From positions 434,001 through 498,000 of the forward strand of contig NZ_CP017754.1 in the NCBI RefSeq assembly GCF_001854325.1: a stretch of 64,000 nt of DNA. The letters run 5' to 3'. The translations under genes and the position numbers were made by a program. Of this stretch, positions 43,324 through 52,122 are shown piece after piece (positions within the stretch are counted from its first letter, which is position 1; each line of letters opens with the position of its first letter). The notes under the pieces were generated by a model that was not told the origin of the DNA, made no database searches, and saw only the letters and a program-made list of their open reading frames with translations. The DNA is from Cupriavidus malaysiensis. Lineage in GTDB: Bacteria > Pseudomonadota > Gammaproteobacteria > Burkholderiales > Burkholderiaceae.

Positions 43324-44348
43324 GCCGCCCCCTCGAAGCCGCGCAGCGCGCTCGACAGGTTGGGGCCGAGATCGTCGGACAGGTAGCCGCCTTCCTGCAC
43401 CAGCACCGTGGGCAGGCCGAGCCGGGCGATCTCCGCCGTGATGCGGGCGAAGCCCGGCGTGGTCACCGCCAGGGCCTGGTAGGGGTCGCGTTCGTGGGCG
43501 TCGAGCCCGAGCGCCACCACCAGCGCGCCCGGCGCGAAGGCGCGCAGCGTGTCGCAGGCGCCGCGCAGCGCGGCCAGGTAGGCCTCGTCGCCGGTGCCGC
43601 GCGCCAGCGGCAGGTTGAGGTTGTAGCCCAGGCCGTCGCCCTCGCCCTTCTCGTGGGCGTGTCCGGTGAAGAAGGGCGTGAACAGGCGCGGATCGCCGTG
43701 CAGCGAGATGGTCAGCACGTCGGCGCGGCGGTAGAAGATGCCCTGGGTGCCGTTGCCGTGGTGCATGTCGATGTCGAGGATGGCCACGCGGGCGTGCCAC
43801 TGGCGCAGGTGCTGCGCGGCGATGGCGACGTTGTTCAGGTAGCAGAAGCCGTTGGCGCGGTCGACGTAAGCGTGGTGGCCGGGCGGGCGGCACAGCGCGT
43901 AGACGGCGCGCTCGCCGTCGGCGACCAGTTGCGCGGCATGGGTGGCGACCTCGGCCGAGGCGGTGGCCGCGCGCCAGGTGGCGGGCCCGATCGAGCAGGC
44001 CGCGTCGCCCATGTGGTAGCCGGCCTGGCCGACGATGCTGTCGGGGTAGGTGAAGGGCTGGCCGGGGAAGGGGTGGATGTTGGGCAGCACCTCTTCGGAG
44101 GCATCGCCCAGTTCCTGCCAGCGCGCGTACGCCGTTTCCAGGAAGCGCAGGTACTCGGGCGTGTGCACCGCGGCGCGCGGTGCGGCGCCGTAGGCCGCCG
44201 GCGCCACCACGGCGTGGCCGCCGGCCTTCACCGCGGCGAGCAGCCGCTGCGCGCGCTCGGGCTGTTCGTTGCTGCGCTTAAAGCGGCCGCGCACCAGGAA
44301 CTGGCGCGGATCGTGGTCGAGATGCTGGTCGCTGTAGACGACTTTCAT
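43320..44348 (-). CDS. Histone-deacetylase-family amidohydrolase (acetylpolyamine amidohydrolase-like)
   Basis: A 342-residue zinc deacetylase. Catalytic features are RPPGHHA (His158/His159), FCYLNNVAIAAQ, LDIDMHHGNGTQG with zinc ligands at 192-196, and GLDAHERDP with the second Asp ligand. The segment around YPDSIVGQAGYHMGDAACSIG matches bacterial acetylpolyamine amidohydrolases rather than AcuC. It likely removes an acetyl or similar group from an amine substrate before the kinase/lyase steps. Its start overlaps the GntR stop and its stop overlaps the kinase start, each by 4 nt. Confidence 0.85.
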   Translation of the reverse strand: MKVVYSDQHLDHDPRQFLVRGRFKRSNEQPERAQRLLAAVKAGGHAVVAPAAYGAAPRAAVHTPEYLRFLETAYARWQELGDASEEVLPNIHPFPGQPFTYPDSIVGQAGYHMGDAACSIGPATWRAATASAEVATHAAQLVADGERAVYALCRPPGHHAYVDRANGFCYLNNVAIAAQHLRQWHARVAILDIDMHHGNGTQGIFYRRADVLTISLHGDPRLFTPFFTGHAHEKGEGDGLGYNLNLPLARGTGDEAYLAALRGACDTLRAFAPGALVVALGLDAHERDPYQALAVTTPGFARITAEIARLGLPTVLVQEGGYLSDDLGPNLSSALRGFEGAA

Positions 44349-45070
44349 GGGGCGGGCTCCTTGGGGGGGATCGGTGCCGTGCCCTGCTTCTGCATGAACA
44401 CAGCGCGCAAATGGGTGTGTGCATCCTCGATATGGAAGCGCAGGGCGGCGGCCGCGGCCTGCTCGTCGCGCTGCCCGACCGCGCGCGCGATCGGGCGGTG
44501 GGTCTCGGCCACCACGCGCGGATCGGCGTAGACGCGGTCGATCAGCGCCACCACCATGCGGATCTCGGTCTGCATGTTGACGAACACGCGGTGCAGGTAG
44601 GCGTTGCCGGACAGCTCGCACAGGTAGGTGTGGAAGCCCAGGTCGCGCGCCACGCGCTCGGACTGGGGCAGCGAGTCGGCGTCGCGCACCATCTCGTCGA
44701 CCATCTGCATCAGGCGCGCCAGGCCGGCGTCGGAGGCCTGGCGGCAGGCCAGCGACACCGCCATCAGCTCCAGGTTCAGGCGCAGCTGGAACAGGTCGTC
44801 GATCTCGCGCGTGGTGATGGTGCGCACCGCGAAGCCGTGGCGCGGGCGCGCCACCAGCACGCCCTGGCGCTCCAGCCGGCGCGCGGCCTCGCGCACCGGC
44901 GCGCGGCTGACGTTCATGCGGCGCGCGATCTCGGCCTCGACGATGCGGCTGCCGGGCGGCAGGCGGCCCTCCACGATGGCCTGGGTGAGCTGGGCCTCGA
45001 CGGCGGCCACCAGGTCGGACACCTCGATCGAGGAGAAGGCGGGCAGGTCGTCAAGCGTTGCGGTAGACAT
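44345..45070 (-). CDS. GntR-family regulator, FCD (FadR) type
   Basis: A 241-residue regulator. The winged helix-turn-helix reads LTQAIVEGRLPPGSRIVEAEIARRMNVSRAPVREAARRLERQGVL (about 28-72). The helical FCD effector domain follows (EIDDLFQLRLNLELMAVSLACR; GFHTYLCELSGNAYLHRVF; HRPIARAVGQRDEQAAAAALRFHIEDAHTHL), retaining Asp/His metal-site residues. It is embedded in the operon it probably controls. The paired ACTGTCGACAG sites upstream of the first gene are candidate operators. Confidence 0.9.
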   Translation of the reverse strand: MSTATLDDLPAFSSIEVSDLVAAVEAQLTQAIVEGRLPPGSRIVEAEIARRMNVSRAPVREAARRLERQGVLVARPRHGFAVRTITTREIDDLFQLRLNLELMAVSLACRQASDAGLARLMQMVDEMVRDADSLPQSERVARDLGFHTYLCELSGNAYLHRVFVNMQTEIRMVVALIDRVYADPRVVAETHRPIARAVGQRDEQAAAAALRFHIEDAHTHLRAVFMQKQGTAPIPPKEPAP

Positions 45071-45072
45071 CG

Positions 45073-46083
45073 TCAATCCTCTCGGCGCGGTGCCAGCGTG
45101 CTGCGCCAAGCCAGGAAGCCGCCGGATAGCATGATCAGGGCGATGCCCGCGAGCGCGATGGCATCGGGCGGGCGCTGGAAGACGAAGCTGCTGAGGAGCA
45201 CCGCGAGCAGCAGTTGAAAGTAGTTCAGCGGCGCCAGCGTGGCGGCCGCGACGCGGCGGAAGGCCGCCAGCAGCAGCAATTGTGCCGCGCCGCTGCACAG
45301 GCCGCCGGCGAACATCAGCGCCAGCTCGGGCCAGGGCGGCAGCGGCTCGGGCAGCAGCGCCAGCGCCGGCACGCCGGTCAGCACCAGGCAGGCCAGCGCG
45401 GTGGAAGCGTACAGCACCGGCGCCTCCACCTGCGCGGCCAGGCGCCGCGTGAGCAGCTGGAAGACGGCGTAGCAGACCGCCGACACCGCCATCAGCAGCG
45501 TGCCCAGCGCCGGCAGGTCGCTGCCGGGGCGCACGATCAGCAGCATGCCGACGAAGCCGGCCAGCACCGCCACCCACTGCGCCGGCCGCACGCGCTCGCC
45601 GAGCAGCCAGGGCGACAGCGCCACCATGATCAGCGGCGCGGTGAAGTAGATCGCGGTGGCCTCGGCCAGCGGCATCCACAGCAGCGCCGCCATGAAGCAG
45701 GTGGCGACGATGGCCAGCGCGGTGCCGCGCGCCAGCAGCAGCCCCTTGCAGGGAATCGCGCGCAGCGGCGGCATGCCGCTGCGCAGCAGCCAGGCCAGGG
45801 CGATGGCGCTGACGGCCAGGTAGCGCGTCAGGTTCATCAGGGTGGCGGCGTGCGTGCGCAGCATCCATTTGCAGAAGGCGTCGTAGCTGGCGAAGGCCAG
45901 CAGCGCGCAGAAGAACAGCGCGATGCCCCGGCGGCGCCGCGCCGCGGCCTGCGCCGCCGTCAGCGCGGGCGCTGGCGCGGCGGCACCTGCCACGGCACCT
46001 GCCACAGCGCCCGCCACAGCGCCCGCCACAGCGCCCGCCGCCAGCGGGACCGCGCCGCCGTGCAGGCTCGCGTCCGGCTTCAC
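45073..46083 (-). CDS. EamA/DMT-family transporter
   Basis: A 336-residue, ten-helix drug/metabolite transporter with two EamA repeats: IALFFCALLAFASYDAFCKWML, TALAIVATCFMAALLWMPLAEATAIYFTAPLIMVALSPWLLGERV, then AVCYAVFQLLTRRLA and PLNYFQLLLAVLLSSFVFQRPPDAIALAGIALIMLSGG. The start is GTG 46083, forming a GTGA overlap with the aminotransferase stop. The N-terminus carries repeated GAVA units encoded by 12-bp tandem repeats. It may export an amino acid or pathway intermediate. Confidence 0.88.
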   Translation of the reverse strand: MKPDASLHGGAVPLAAGAVAGAVAGAVAGAVAGAAAPAPALTAAQAAARRRRGIALFFCALLAFASYDAFCKWMLRTHAATLMNLTRYLAVSAIALAWLLRSGMPPLRAIPCKGLLLARGTALAIVATCFMAALLWMPLAEATAIYFTAPLIMVALSPWLLGERVRPAQWVAVLAGFVGMLLIVRPGSDLPALGTLLMAVSAVCYAVFQLLTRRLAAQVEAPVLYASTALACLVLTGVPALALLPEPLPPWPELALMFAGGLCSGAAQLLLLAAFRRVAAATLAPLNYFQLLLAVLLSSFVFQRPPDAIALAGIALIMLSGGFLAWRSTLAPRRED

Positions 46084-47498
46084 GCCGTGGCTCCGCTGGC
46101 CGCTGCCTCCCCGGCGAGGGTGGCCTCGAGCCGGTCCAGCGCGCGCCCGAAGCGCGCCAGCATGTCGTCGATCTGCGCGGCAGTGATGATCAGCGGCGGG
46201 CAGAAGGCGATGGCGTCGCCCATGGCGCGCACGATCAGGCCCTCTTCCTGCGCGAGCCGGGCCAGGCGCGCGCCGACCTTGGCGGCCGGCGGGAAGGGCC
46301 GTCCGCTGGCGCGGTCCGCCACCAGCTCCACCGCGCCGATCAGGCCGATGCCGCGCACCTCGCCCACCCAGGGCCGCTGCGCCAGCGCGCGCAGGCCCTG
46401 CTGGAAGCGCGGCGCCACCTCGGCCACGTGCGCCAGGATGTTCTCGTCGGCATAGACGCGCAGCGTCTCCAGCGCCACCGCGGTGGCCACCGGATGGCCC
46501 GAATAGGTGAAGCCGTGGCCGAAGGTGCCGAGGCGCCCGCTGTTGGCGGCGATGGCTTCGTGCACGCGCGCGCTGACCATCACCGCCGAGATCGGCTGGT
46601 AGCCGGAGGACAGTGCCTTGGCGCAGGTGAGGATGTCGGGGCGCAGGCCGAAGGTGGTCGAGCCGAACATGGCGCCGGTGCGGCCGAAGCCGCAGATCAC
46701 CTCGTCGGCGATCAGCAGCACGTCGTGACGGCGCAGCACGGCCTGGATCCTGTCGAAGTAGGTGGCGGGCGGCACGATCACGCCGCCCGCGCCCATCACC
46801 GGCTCGGCGATGAAGGCGCCGACGGTGTCGGGGCCTTCGGCGAGGATGCGCGCCTCCAGCTCCTCGGCCAGGCGCGTGGCGAAGGCTTCCTCGCTCTCGC
46901 CGGGCAGCGCCTCCCGGTAGTGGTGCGGGCAGCCCACGTGCAGGATGCGCGCGATCGGCAGGTCGAAGTCCTGGTGGTTGGCGGGCAGGCCGCTCAGGCT
47001 GGCGGCCGCCACCGTCACGCCGTGGTAGGCGCGCCGGCGCGCGATGATCTTCTTCTTGGCCGGGCGGCCGCTCGCGTTGTGGTAGTACCAGACCAGCTTG
47101 ACGGCGCTGTCGTTGGCCTCCGAGCCGGAGTTGGCGAAGAACACCTTGGACATCGGCACCGGCGCCAGCGCCAGCAGCGCCTGCGCCAGTTCGATGGCGG
47201 CGGGGTTCGAGCGGTGGTTGAAGGTGTGGTAGTAGGGCAGCGTGCGCAGCGCGCGCACGCCGGCCTCGATCACGCGCGCGTGGCTGAAGCCGAGCGCGCT
47301 GCACCACAGCCCGGACATGCCCTCCAGGTAGCGCCGGCCCTGGTCGTCTTCGACGAAGATGCCGTCGCCGCGCGTGATCACCAGCGGGCCCACCTCGGGA
47401 TGCGCCGCCAGGTTGGTGAAGGGATGCAGGTGGGCGGCGATGTCGCCGGCGGCGAGGCTGGCATGCCGGTCGGCAAGTCGGTCGGGGGCGGTGTCCAT
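46080..47498 (-). CDS. Class III aminotransferase, omega-amino acid:pyruvate type
   Basis: A 472-residue PLP transaminase. Landmarks are YLEGMSGLWCSALGFSHARVIEAG, LPYYHTFNHRSNP, VFFANSGSEANDSAVKLVWYY, the YHGVTVAAASLSGLP motif, DEVICGFGRTG and the PLP lysine in TCAKALSSGYQPISAVMV. These fit omega-amino acid/putrescine-type transaminases acting with pyruvate. ATG 47498 is preceded by AAGGAG; the longer frame to 47525 overlaps that site. It probably deaminates a terminal amine of the imported compound or passes amino groups onward. Confidence 0.9.
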   Translation of the reverse strand: MDTAPDRLADRHASLAAGDIAAHLHPFTNLAAHPEVGPLVITRGDGIFVEDDQGRRYLEGMSGLWCSALGFSHARVIEAGVRALRTLPYYHTFNHRSNPAAIELAQALLALAPVPMSKVFFANSGSEANDSAVKLVWYYHNASGRPAKKKIIARRRAYHGVTVAAASLSGLPANHQDFDLPIARILHVGCPHHYREALPGESEEAFATRLAEELEARILAEGPDTVGAFIAEPVMGAGGVIVPPATYFDRIQAVLRRHDVLLIADEVICGFGRTGAMFGSTTFGLRPDILTCAKALSSGYQPISAVMVSARVHEAIAANSGRLGTFGHGFTYSGHPVATAVALETLRVYADENILAHVAEVAPRFQQGLRALAQRPWVGEVRGIGLIGAVELVADRASGRPFPPAAKVGARLARLAQEEGLIVRAMGDAIAFCPPLIITAAQIDDMLARFGRALDRLEATLAGEAAASGATA

Positions 47499-47588
47499 GC
47501 TGGCGGGTCTCCTTGTGGTTGGCATCGCGGATCGTGATCGGTGGTCGTCAGGCGTTACTCGTCAGGACTCAGTCGTCGCAGGCCGCCA

Positions 47589-48617
47589 TCAATAGCCTTG
47601 CGCCGGGTCGACCGCGGCCGGCGGGCGCAGGCCGCGGCGCGCCAGCGCGAGGTTGTCCAGCGTCTGGCGCGCGATGACGGCGGCATCGGTGCGCGTGGCC
47701 ACGTGCGGCGTGACGACGATGCGCGGGTGATGCCAGAACGGATGGCCGGCCGGCAGCGGTTCCTGCACGAAGGCGTCCAGCGTGGCGGCGCCGAGCTGGC
47801 CCGTGGCGAGCGCGGCCAGCAGGGCGTCCTCGTCCAGGTGGGCGCCGCGCCCGACATTGACCACGTGCGCGCCGCGCGGCAGCCGTGCGAACACCTCGGC
47901 GCAGAGGAAGCCGCGCGTCTGCTCGGTCAGCGGCAGCAGGCACACCAGGGTGTCGCAGCCGGACAGGAAGGCGTCCAGGCCGGCGGCGCCGTGGAAGCAC
48001 TCGACCTGCGCCGGCGCTGCCGGCCGCGGCGTGCGGCTCCAGCCGCGCACCGCATAGCCCAGCGCCAGCAGCGCGCGCGCGCAGGCTTCGCCGAGCGTGC
48101 CGAGGCCGGCGATGCCGACGCGATGGCGCGCCGGCGGCACGATGGGCTCTTCCTGCCAGCGGCCGGCGGCGGCGCTGGCGAGGTAGGCGTCCATGGCGCG
48201 CTGGCGGTGGATCACCGCCCAGGCCACATAGGCGGCCATGCCGCCGGCCATGGTGGGGTCGACGATGCGGCACAGCAGCGGCGCGCGCCGCGCCTCCCCG
48301 GCGGGCAGGTGGTCGATGCCGGCGGCCAGGGACTGCACCAGGCGCAGGCGCGGCAGCGTGGCCAGCAGGCCCGGCGGCGGATACCAGCACACCGCCGCGT
48401 CGATGCGCTCGGGCGCGCCGAGCGCGTCGGCGTAGCGCAGTTCGGTGCCGGGGCAGGCCGCTTCGAAGGCGGGCGCCAGGTAGCGCATGTCGAGCACGCT
48501 GCTGAGCAGGGCGATGACCGGCGGCGCGGCGTCGCGCGGCGCGTCGGGCGCCTCGGGCGCCTCGGGCGCGGCGGCGAGGTTCGCGGAGGCCAGCGGGGAT
48601 GCGATGGCGCCGTTCAT
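47589..48617 (-). CDS. D-2-hydroxyacid dehydrogenase (GhrA-like)
   Basis: A 342-residue NAD(P)-dependent 2-hydroxyacid dehydrogenase. An N-terminal Ala/Pro repeat (APEAPEAPDAP) precedes the catalytic domain. The Rossmann motif is VGIAGLGTLGEACARALLALG near 165; LLPLTEQTRGFL, NVGRGAHLDEDALLAAL and DAFVQEPLPAGHPFWHHPRIVVTPH supply the Arg/Glu/His active-site pattern of glyoxylate/hydroxypyruvate reductase A. ATG 48617 overlaps the ATPase stop by 4 nt. It may reduce a 2-oxo acid made by the pathway. Confidence 0.88.
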   Translation of the reverse strand: MNGAIASPLASANLAAAPEAPEAPDAPRDAAPPVIALLSSVLDMRYLAPAFEAACPGTELRYADALGAPERIDAAVCWYPPPGLLATLPRLRLVQSLAAGIDHLPAGEARRAPLLCRIVDPTMAGGMAAYVAWAVIHRQRAMDAYLASAAAGRWQEEPIVPPARHRVGIAGLGTLGEACARALLALGYAVRGWSRTPRPAAPAQVECFHGAAGLDAFLSGCDTLVCLLPLTEQTRGFLCAEVFARLPRGAHVVNVGRGAHLDEDALLAALATGQLGAATLDAFVQEPLPAGHPFWHHPRIVVTPHVATRTDAAVIARQTLDNLALARRGLRPPAAVDPAQGY

Positions 48618-50284
48618 GCCGCGGCCCTCTCGCGGTACGGCGCGCCGTCCGCCCGCCCGGACGGCGGCGGCTCGGGCGCCGGGCGCGCCAGGCGCGGGAT
48701 GGCCTCGATCAGGCGGCGCGTATAGGCATGCTGCGGATCGCCCAGCACGCGCGCGGTCTCGCCATACTCGACCATCTCGCCGCGCTGCATGACCGCGATG
48801 TGGTCGCACATCTGCGCCGCCACGCGCAGGTCGTGGGTGATGAAGACCATGGCGAGCTGGAACTGCTCGCGCACCTGGGCGAACAGTTCCAGCACCTGCG
48901 CCTGCACCGAGACGTCGAGCGCGGACACCGGCTCGTCGGCGATCAGCAGCGCCGGGCGCATGGCCAGCGCGCGCGCGATGCCGATGCGCTGGCGCTGCCC
49001 GCCGGAGAATTCGTGCGGATAGCGTTCGGCGGCCTCGGGGCCGAGGCCGACCAGGCCCAGCAGTTCGACCGCGCGCGCGAGTGCCTGCTCGCGCGGCACG
49101 CCCTGGGCGATCGGGCCGGCGGCGATGGCGGCGCCGATGCGATGGCGCGGATTGAGCGAGGCGTAGGGATCCTGGAACACCATCTGGATCTGCCCGGCGG
49201 CATGCCGCGGCACGCTGCCGCCGGCCGCCAGGGTGCGGCCGTTGACCACCACGCGTCCGCCGTTGAAGGGGGCCAGCCCGGCGATGCAGCGGCCCACGGT
49301 GGACTTGCCCGAGCCCGATTCGCCGACCAGGCCGAGGGTCTGGCCGCGCCACAGCTCGAAGCTGATGTCGCGCGCGGCCTGCACCTCGCGGCCGCGCTGC
49401 AGCAACCCGCCGCCGGAGCGGTAGGTCTTGCACAGGTCCTGCACCTGCAGCACGCGGTTGGCGTCGTCGGCGCGCGGCGCCGGCGCGCGTGCCTCGCCGC
49501 CGGGGATGGCGGCGATCAGGCGGCGCGTGTACTCGTGCTGCGGGGCGCGCAGCACGCGCGCGGCGGGGCCGCGCTCGACGATGCTGCCGGTCTGCATCAC
49601 CACCACCTCGTCGGCGATCTCGGAGACCACGCCGAAGTCGTGGGTGATGAACAGCACCGCGGTGCCGCGCCGCTGCTGCAGCTCGCGCACCAGCTTGAGG
49701 ATCTGCGCCTGGGTGGTGACGTCGAGCGCGGTGGTCGGCTCGTCGGCGATCAGCAGGCGCGGCTCCAGCACCATCGCGCTGGCGATCATCACGCGCTGGC
49801 GCTGGCCGCCCGACAGGCGGAAGGGATAGCTGTCGCAGAGCGCCGCCGGATCGGGCAGGCCGACGTCGGCGAGCGCGGCGAGGATGCGCCGGCGCTTCTC
49901 GGCGGCGGGCAGGCGCTGGTGCGCGTCGAACACCTCGGCGATCTGGTCGCCGATGCGCATGACAGGGTTGAGGGCGGTCATCGGCTCCTGGAACACCATG
50001 CCGAGGCGCTGGCCGCGCAGCGCGCGCAGCGCGGGCTCGGGCAGCGCCAGCAGGTCCTGGCCTTCGAACAGGATGCGCCCGGCCACCGGTTCCACGTGCG
50101 GGCGCGGCAGCAGGCCCATCACCGCGTTGGCGATCATCGACTTGCCGGAGCCGGATTCGCCCACCACGCACAGGGTCTGGCCGGCCTGCAGCGTCAGCGA
50201 GGCCTCGCGCACCGCCAGCGCGCGGTCGCCGCCGGCGGGCAGGCGGATGCTCAGGCCCTGGATATCGAGCACGGGTGCGTTCAT
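48614..50284 (-). CDS. Fused double ATPase of a peptide-type ABC importer (DppDF-like)
   Basis: A 556-residue protein with two complete ATPase domains. Domain 1: Walker A GESGSGKS near 42, Q-loop [11 protein letters not shown], signature LSGGQRQRV, Walker [13 protein letters not shown]. Domain 2: GESGSGKST near 320, [31 protein letters not shown]. Each ends with the oligopeptide-specific tail pattern ([16 protein letters not shown]). Fusion of the DppD and DppF homologues is common in proteobacteria (YejF/GsiA style). It powers the adjacent permeases. Confidence 0.93.
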   Translation of the reverse strand: MNAPVLDIQGLSIRLPAGGDRALAVREASLTLQAGQTLCVVGESGSGKSMIANAVMGLLPRPHVEPVAGRILFEGQDLLALPEPALRALRGQRLGMVFQEPMTALNPVMRIGDQIAEVFDAHQRLPAAEKRRRILAALADVGLPDPAALCDSYPFRLSGGQRQRVMIASAMVLEPRLLIADEPTTALDVTTQAQILKLVRELQQRRGTAVLFITHDFGVVSEIADEVVVMQTGSIVERGPAARVLRAPQHEYTRRLIAAIPGGEARAPAPRADDANRVLQVQDLCKTYRSGGGLLQRGREVQAARDISFELWRGQTLGLVGESGSGKSTVGRCIAGLAPFNGGRVVVNGRTLAAGGSVPRHAAGQIQMVFQDPYASLNPRHRIGAAIAAGPIAQGVPREQALARAVELLGLVGLGPEAAERYPHEFSGGQRQRIGIARALAMRPALLIADEPVSALDVSVQAQVLELFAQVREQFQLAMVFITHDLRVAAQMCDHIAVMQRGEMVEYGETARVLGDPQHAYTRRLIEAIPRLARPAPEPPPSGRADGAPYRERAAA

Positions 50285-51123
50285 CGTCCTCTCCCGCCCA
50301 GGCGCGTGTTGAGCGCGTCGTTGAGTCCTTCGCCGACCATGTTCAGCGCCAGCACCGTCAGCACGATGGCGGTGCCGGGGAACACTGCCATCCACCAGGC
50401 CTGGCGCAGCACCGTGCGCGCCTGGCCGACCATATAGCCCCAGCTCATGTGGTTGGGATCGCCCAGGCCCATGAAGCTCAGGCTGGATTCCAGCAGGATG
50501 GCGGTCGCCACCATCAGCGAGGCCATCACCACGATGGGCGAAGTGGCGTTGGGCAGGATCTGCGTGAGGATGATGCGCGGCGTCGATTCGCCGGCCAGGC
50601 GCGCGGCGGCGACGAAGTCGCGCTGGCGCAGGGTCAGGAACTCGCTGCGCACCAGGCGCGCCACCGGCGGCCAGGAGACCACCGCGATGGCCGTCACGAT
50701 GGAGGCGATGGAGGGCTCGAAGATGGCCACCAGCACCAGCGCCAGCGCGAAGCTGGGCACGGCCTGGAACAGCTCGGTGAAGCGCATCAGCGCGGCATCG
50801 ACCCAGCCGCCGAAGTAGCCCGACAGCGCCCCCAGCGTGACGCCGATGGCCAGCGAGACCACGGTGGAGACCAGCCCGATCAGCAGCGAGATGCGCGCGC
50901 CGTGGATCACGCCGGACAGGATGTCGCGCCCCATGGTGTCGGTGCCGAGCGCGAAGCCCGGCTGCTGCAGCGGATGCAGGAAGGGCTGCTGCGCCATCTC
51001 CCACGGATCGTTGCCGGCCAGCCAGGGACCGAACAGCGCCAGCACGGCCACCGCCGCCAGCACGGCGAGGCCCAGCAGCGCGGCCTTGTTGCGGCAGAAG
51101 CGCCGCCAGAATGTGTGGTTCAT
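50281..51123 (-). CDS. Peptide-type ABC importer permease (DppC-like)
   Basis: A 280-residue inner-membrane subunit. The N-terminal helix reads KAALLGLAVLAAVAVLALFGPWLAG, the conserved loop HPLQQPGFALGTDTMGRDILSGVIHGARISL, and the EAA motif region FVAAARLAGESTPRIILTQILPN. The helix VMASLMVATAILLESSLSFMGLGDPNHMSWG is diagnostic of DppC/OppC. The ATG overlaps the stop of the downstream-lying partner by 4 nt on both sides, so stoichiometric production is expected. Confidence 0.93.
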   Translation of the reverse strand: MNHTFWRRFCRNKAALLGLAVLAAVAVLALFGPWLAGNDPWEMAQQPFLHPLQQPGFALGTDTMGRDILSGVIHGARISLLIGLVSTVVSLAIGVTLGALSGYFGGWVDAALMRFTELFQAVPSFALALVLVAIFEPSIASIVTAIAVVSWPPVARLVRSEFLTLRQRDFVAAARLAGESTPRIILTQILPNATSPIVVMASLMVATAILLESSLSFMGLGDPNHMSWGYMVGQARTVLRQAWWMAVFPGTAIVLTVLALNMVGEGLNDALNTRLGGRGR

Positions 51124-52094
51124 TTCAGTTCAATCCTCGGGTCGACCAGGGTGTAGACGAAGTCGGTGACGAAGTTGAAGGCCACGGCCATGGCGGCGGT
51201 CACCAGGAAGCAGCCCAGCAGCAGGTTGTAGTCGCGCTGCAGCAGCGCATCGAACATCAGGCGGCCGATGCCGGGCCAGGCGAACACGGTCTCGGTCAGC
51301 ACCGCGCCGCCGATCATGCCGCCGGCCTGGATGCCGGCCAGCGTGACCACCGGCAGCAGCGCGTTGCGCAGGATGTGGGCGCGCTGGATGCGGCCCGGAT
51401 GCAGGCCCTTGGCACGCGCCGTCTTGACGAAGTCCATCTGCGCCACCTCCAGCATCGAGGCGCGCGTCATGCGGGCGTAGACCGCCATGTAGAACAGCGC
51501 CAGCGTCAGCGCCGGCAGCACCAGGTGCTGGCCGATGTCGAGCGCGCGCGCCACGCCGTGCAGGTCGGCGCCGACGGTGGCGTAGCCGAAGCCCGGCAGC
51601 CAGTCGAAGCGCACCGAGCACAGCAGCACCGCCATCATCGCCAGCCAGTACAGCGGCGTGGCGTAGAACAGCAGCGACAGCACCGTGATGGCGCTGTCGA
51701 CCCAGGTGCCGGCGCGACGGCTGGCCAGCGCGCCCAGCACCACGCCGAACAGCAGCGACAGCGCGAAGGCGGTGCCGGTCAGCAGCAGGGTGGCGGGCAG
51801 GCGCTCGACGATCAGGTCCAGCACCGGCCGCTGCTGCCGGTAGGAGAAGCCCAGGTCGAGCTGCGCCACGTGCACCAGGTACTTGCCGAGCTGCTGCGGC
51901 AGCGGCTGGTCGAGGCCGAACTGCGTGCGCAGCTGGGCCACGAACTGGGCGTCGGAGGCGCCCGATTCGCCGGCCATCACCGAGACCGGGTCGCCTGGCG
52001 CGGCACGGATCAGCAGGAAGTTGACGGTGGCGATGATGAGGATGGCGAGCACGCCCTGGATCAGGCGGCCCACGAGGCGTTGCGTGCGTTGCAT
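51120..52094 (-). CDS. Peptide-type ABC importer permease (DppB-like)
   Basis: A 324-residue inner-membrane subunit. It begins with the DppB/OppB first helix (LIQGVLAILIIATVNFLLIRAAPGDP), followed by the periplasmic loop with QLRTQFGLDQPLPQQLGKYL and LDLGFSYRQQRPV. It then has LLFYATPLYWLAMMAVLL, the EAA-like MDFVKTARAKGLHPGRIQRAHILRNALLP, and a closing VLTETVFAWPGIGRLMFDALLQRDYNLLLG. Pairs with the DppC-like permease and binding protein. Confidence 0.93.
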   Translation of the reverse strand: MQRTQRLVGRLIQGVLAILIIATVNFLLIRAAPGDPVSVMAGESGASDAQFVAQLRTQFGLDQPLPQQLGKYLVHVAQLDLGFSYRQQRPVLDLIVERLPATLLLTGTAFALSLLFGVVLGALASRRAGTWVDSAITVLSLLFYATPLYWLAMMAVLLCSVRFDWLPGFGYATVGADLHGVARALDIGQHLVLPALTLALFYMAVYARMTRASMLEVAQMDFVKTARAKGLHPGRIQRAHILRNALLPVVTLAGIQAGGMIGGAVLTETVFAWPGIGRLMFDALLQRDYNLLLGCFLVTAAMAVAFNFVTDFVYTLVDPRIELK

Positions 52095-52122
52095 GGCGTC
52101 GCTCCCGCGTACGGTGCCGGCC

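Noticed and set aside
46080..47525. Longer start of the aminotransferase at 47525
   Set aside because: The AAGGAG ribosome site lies downstream of it and serves ATG 47498.
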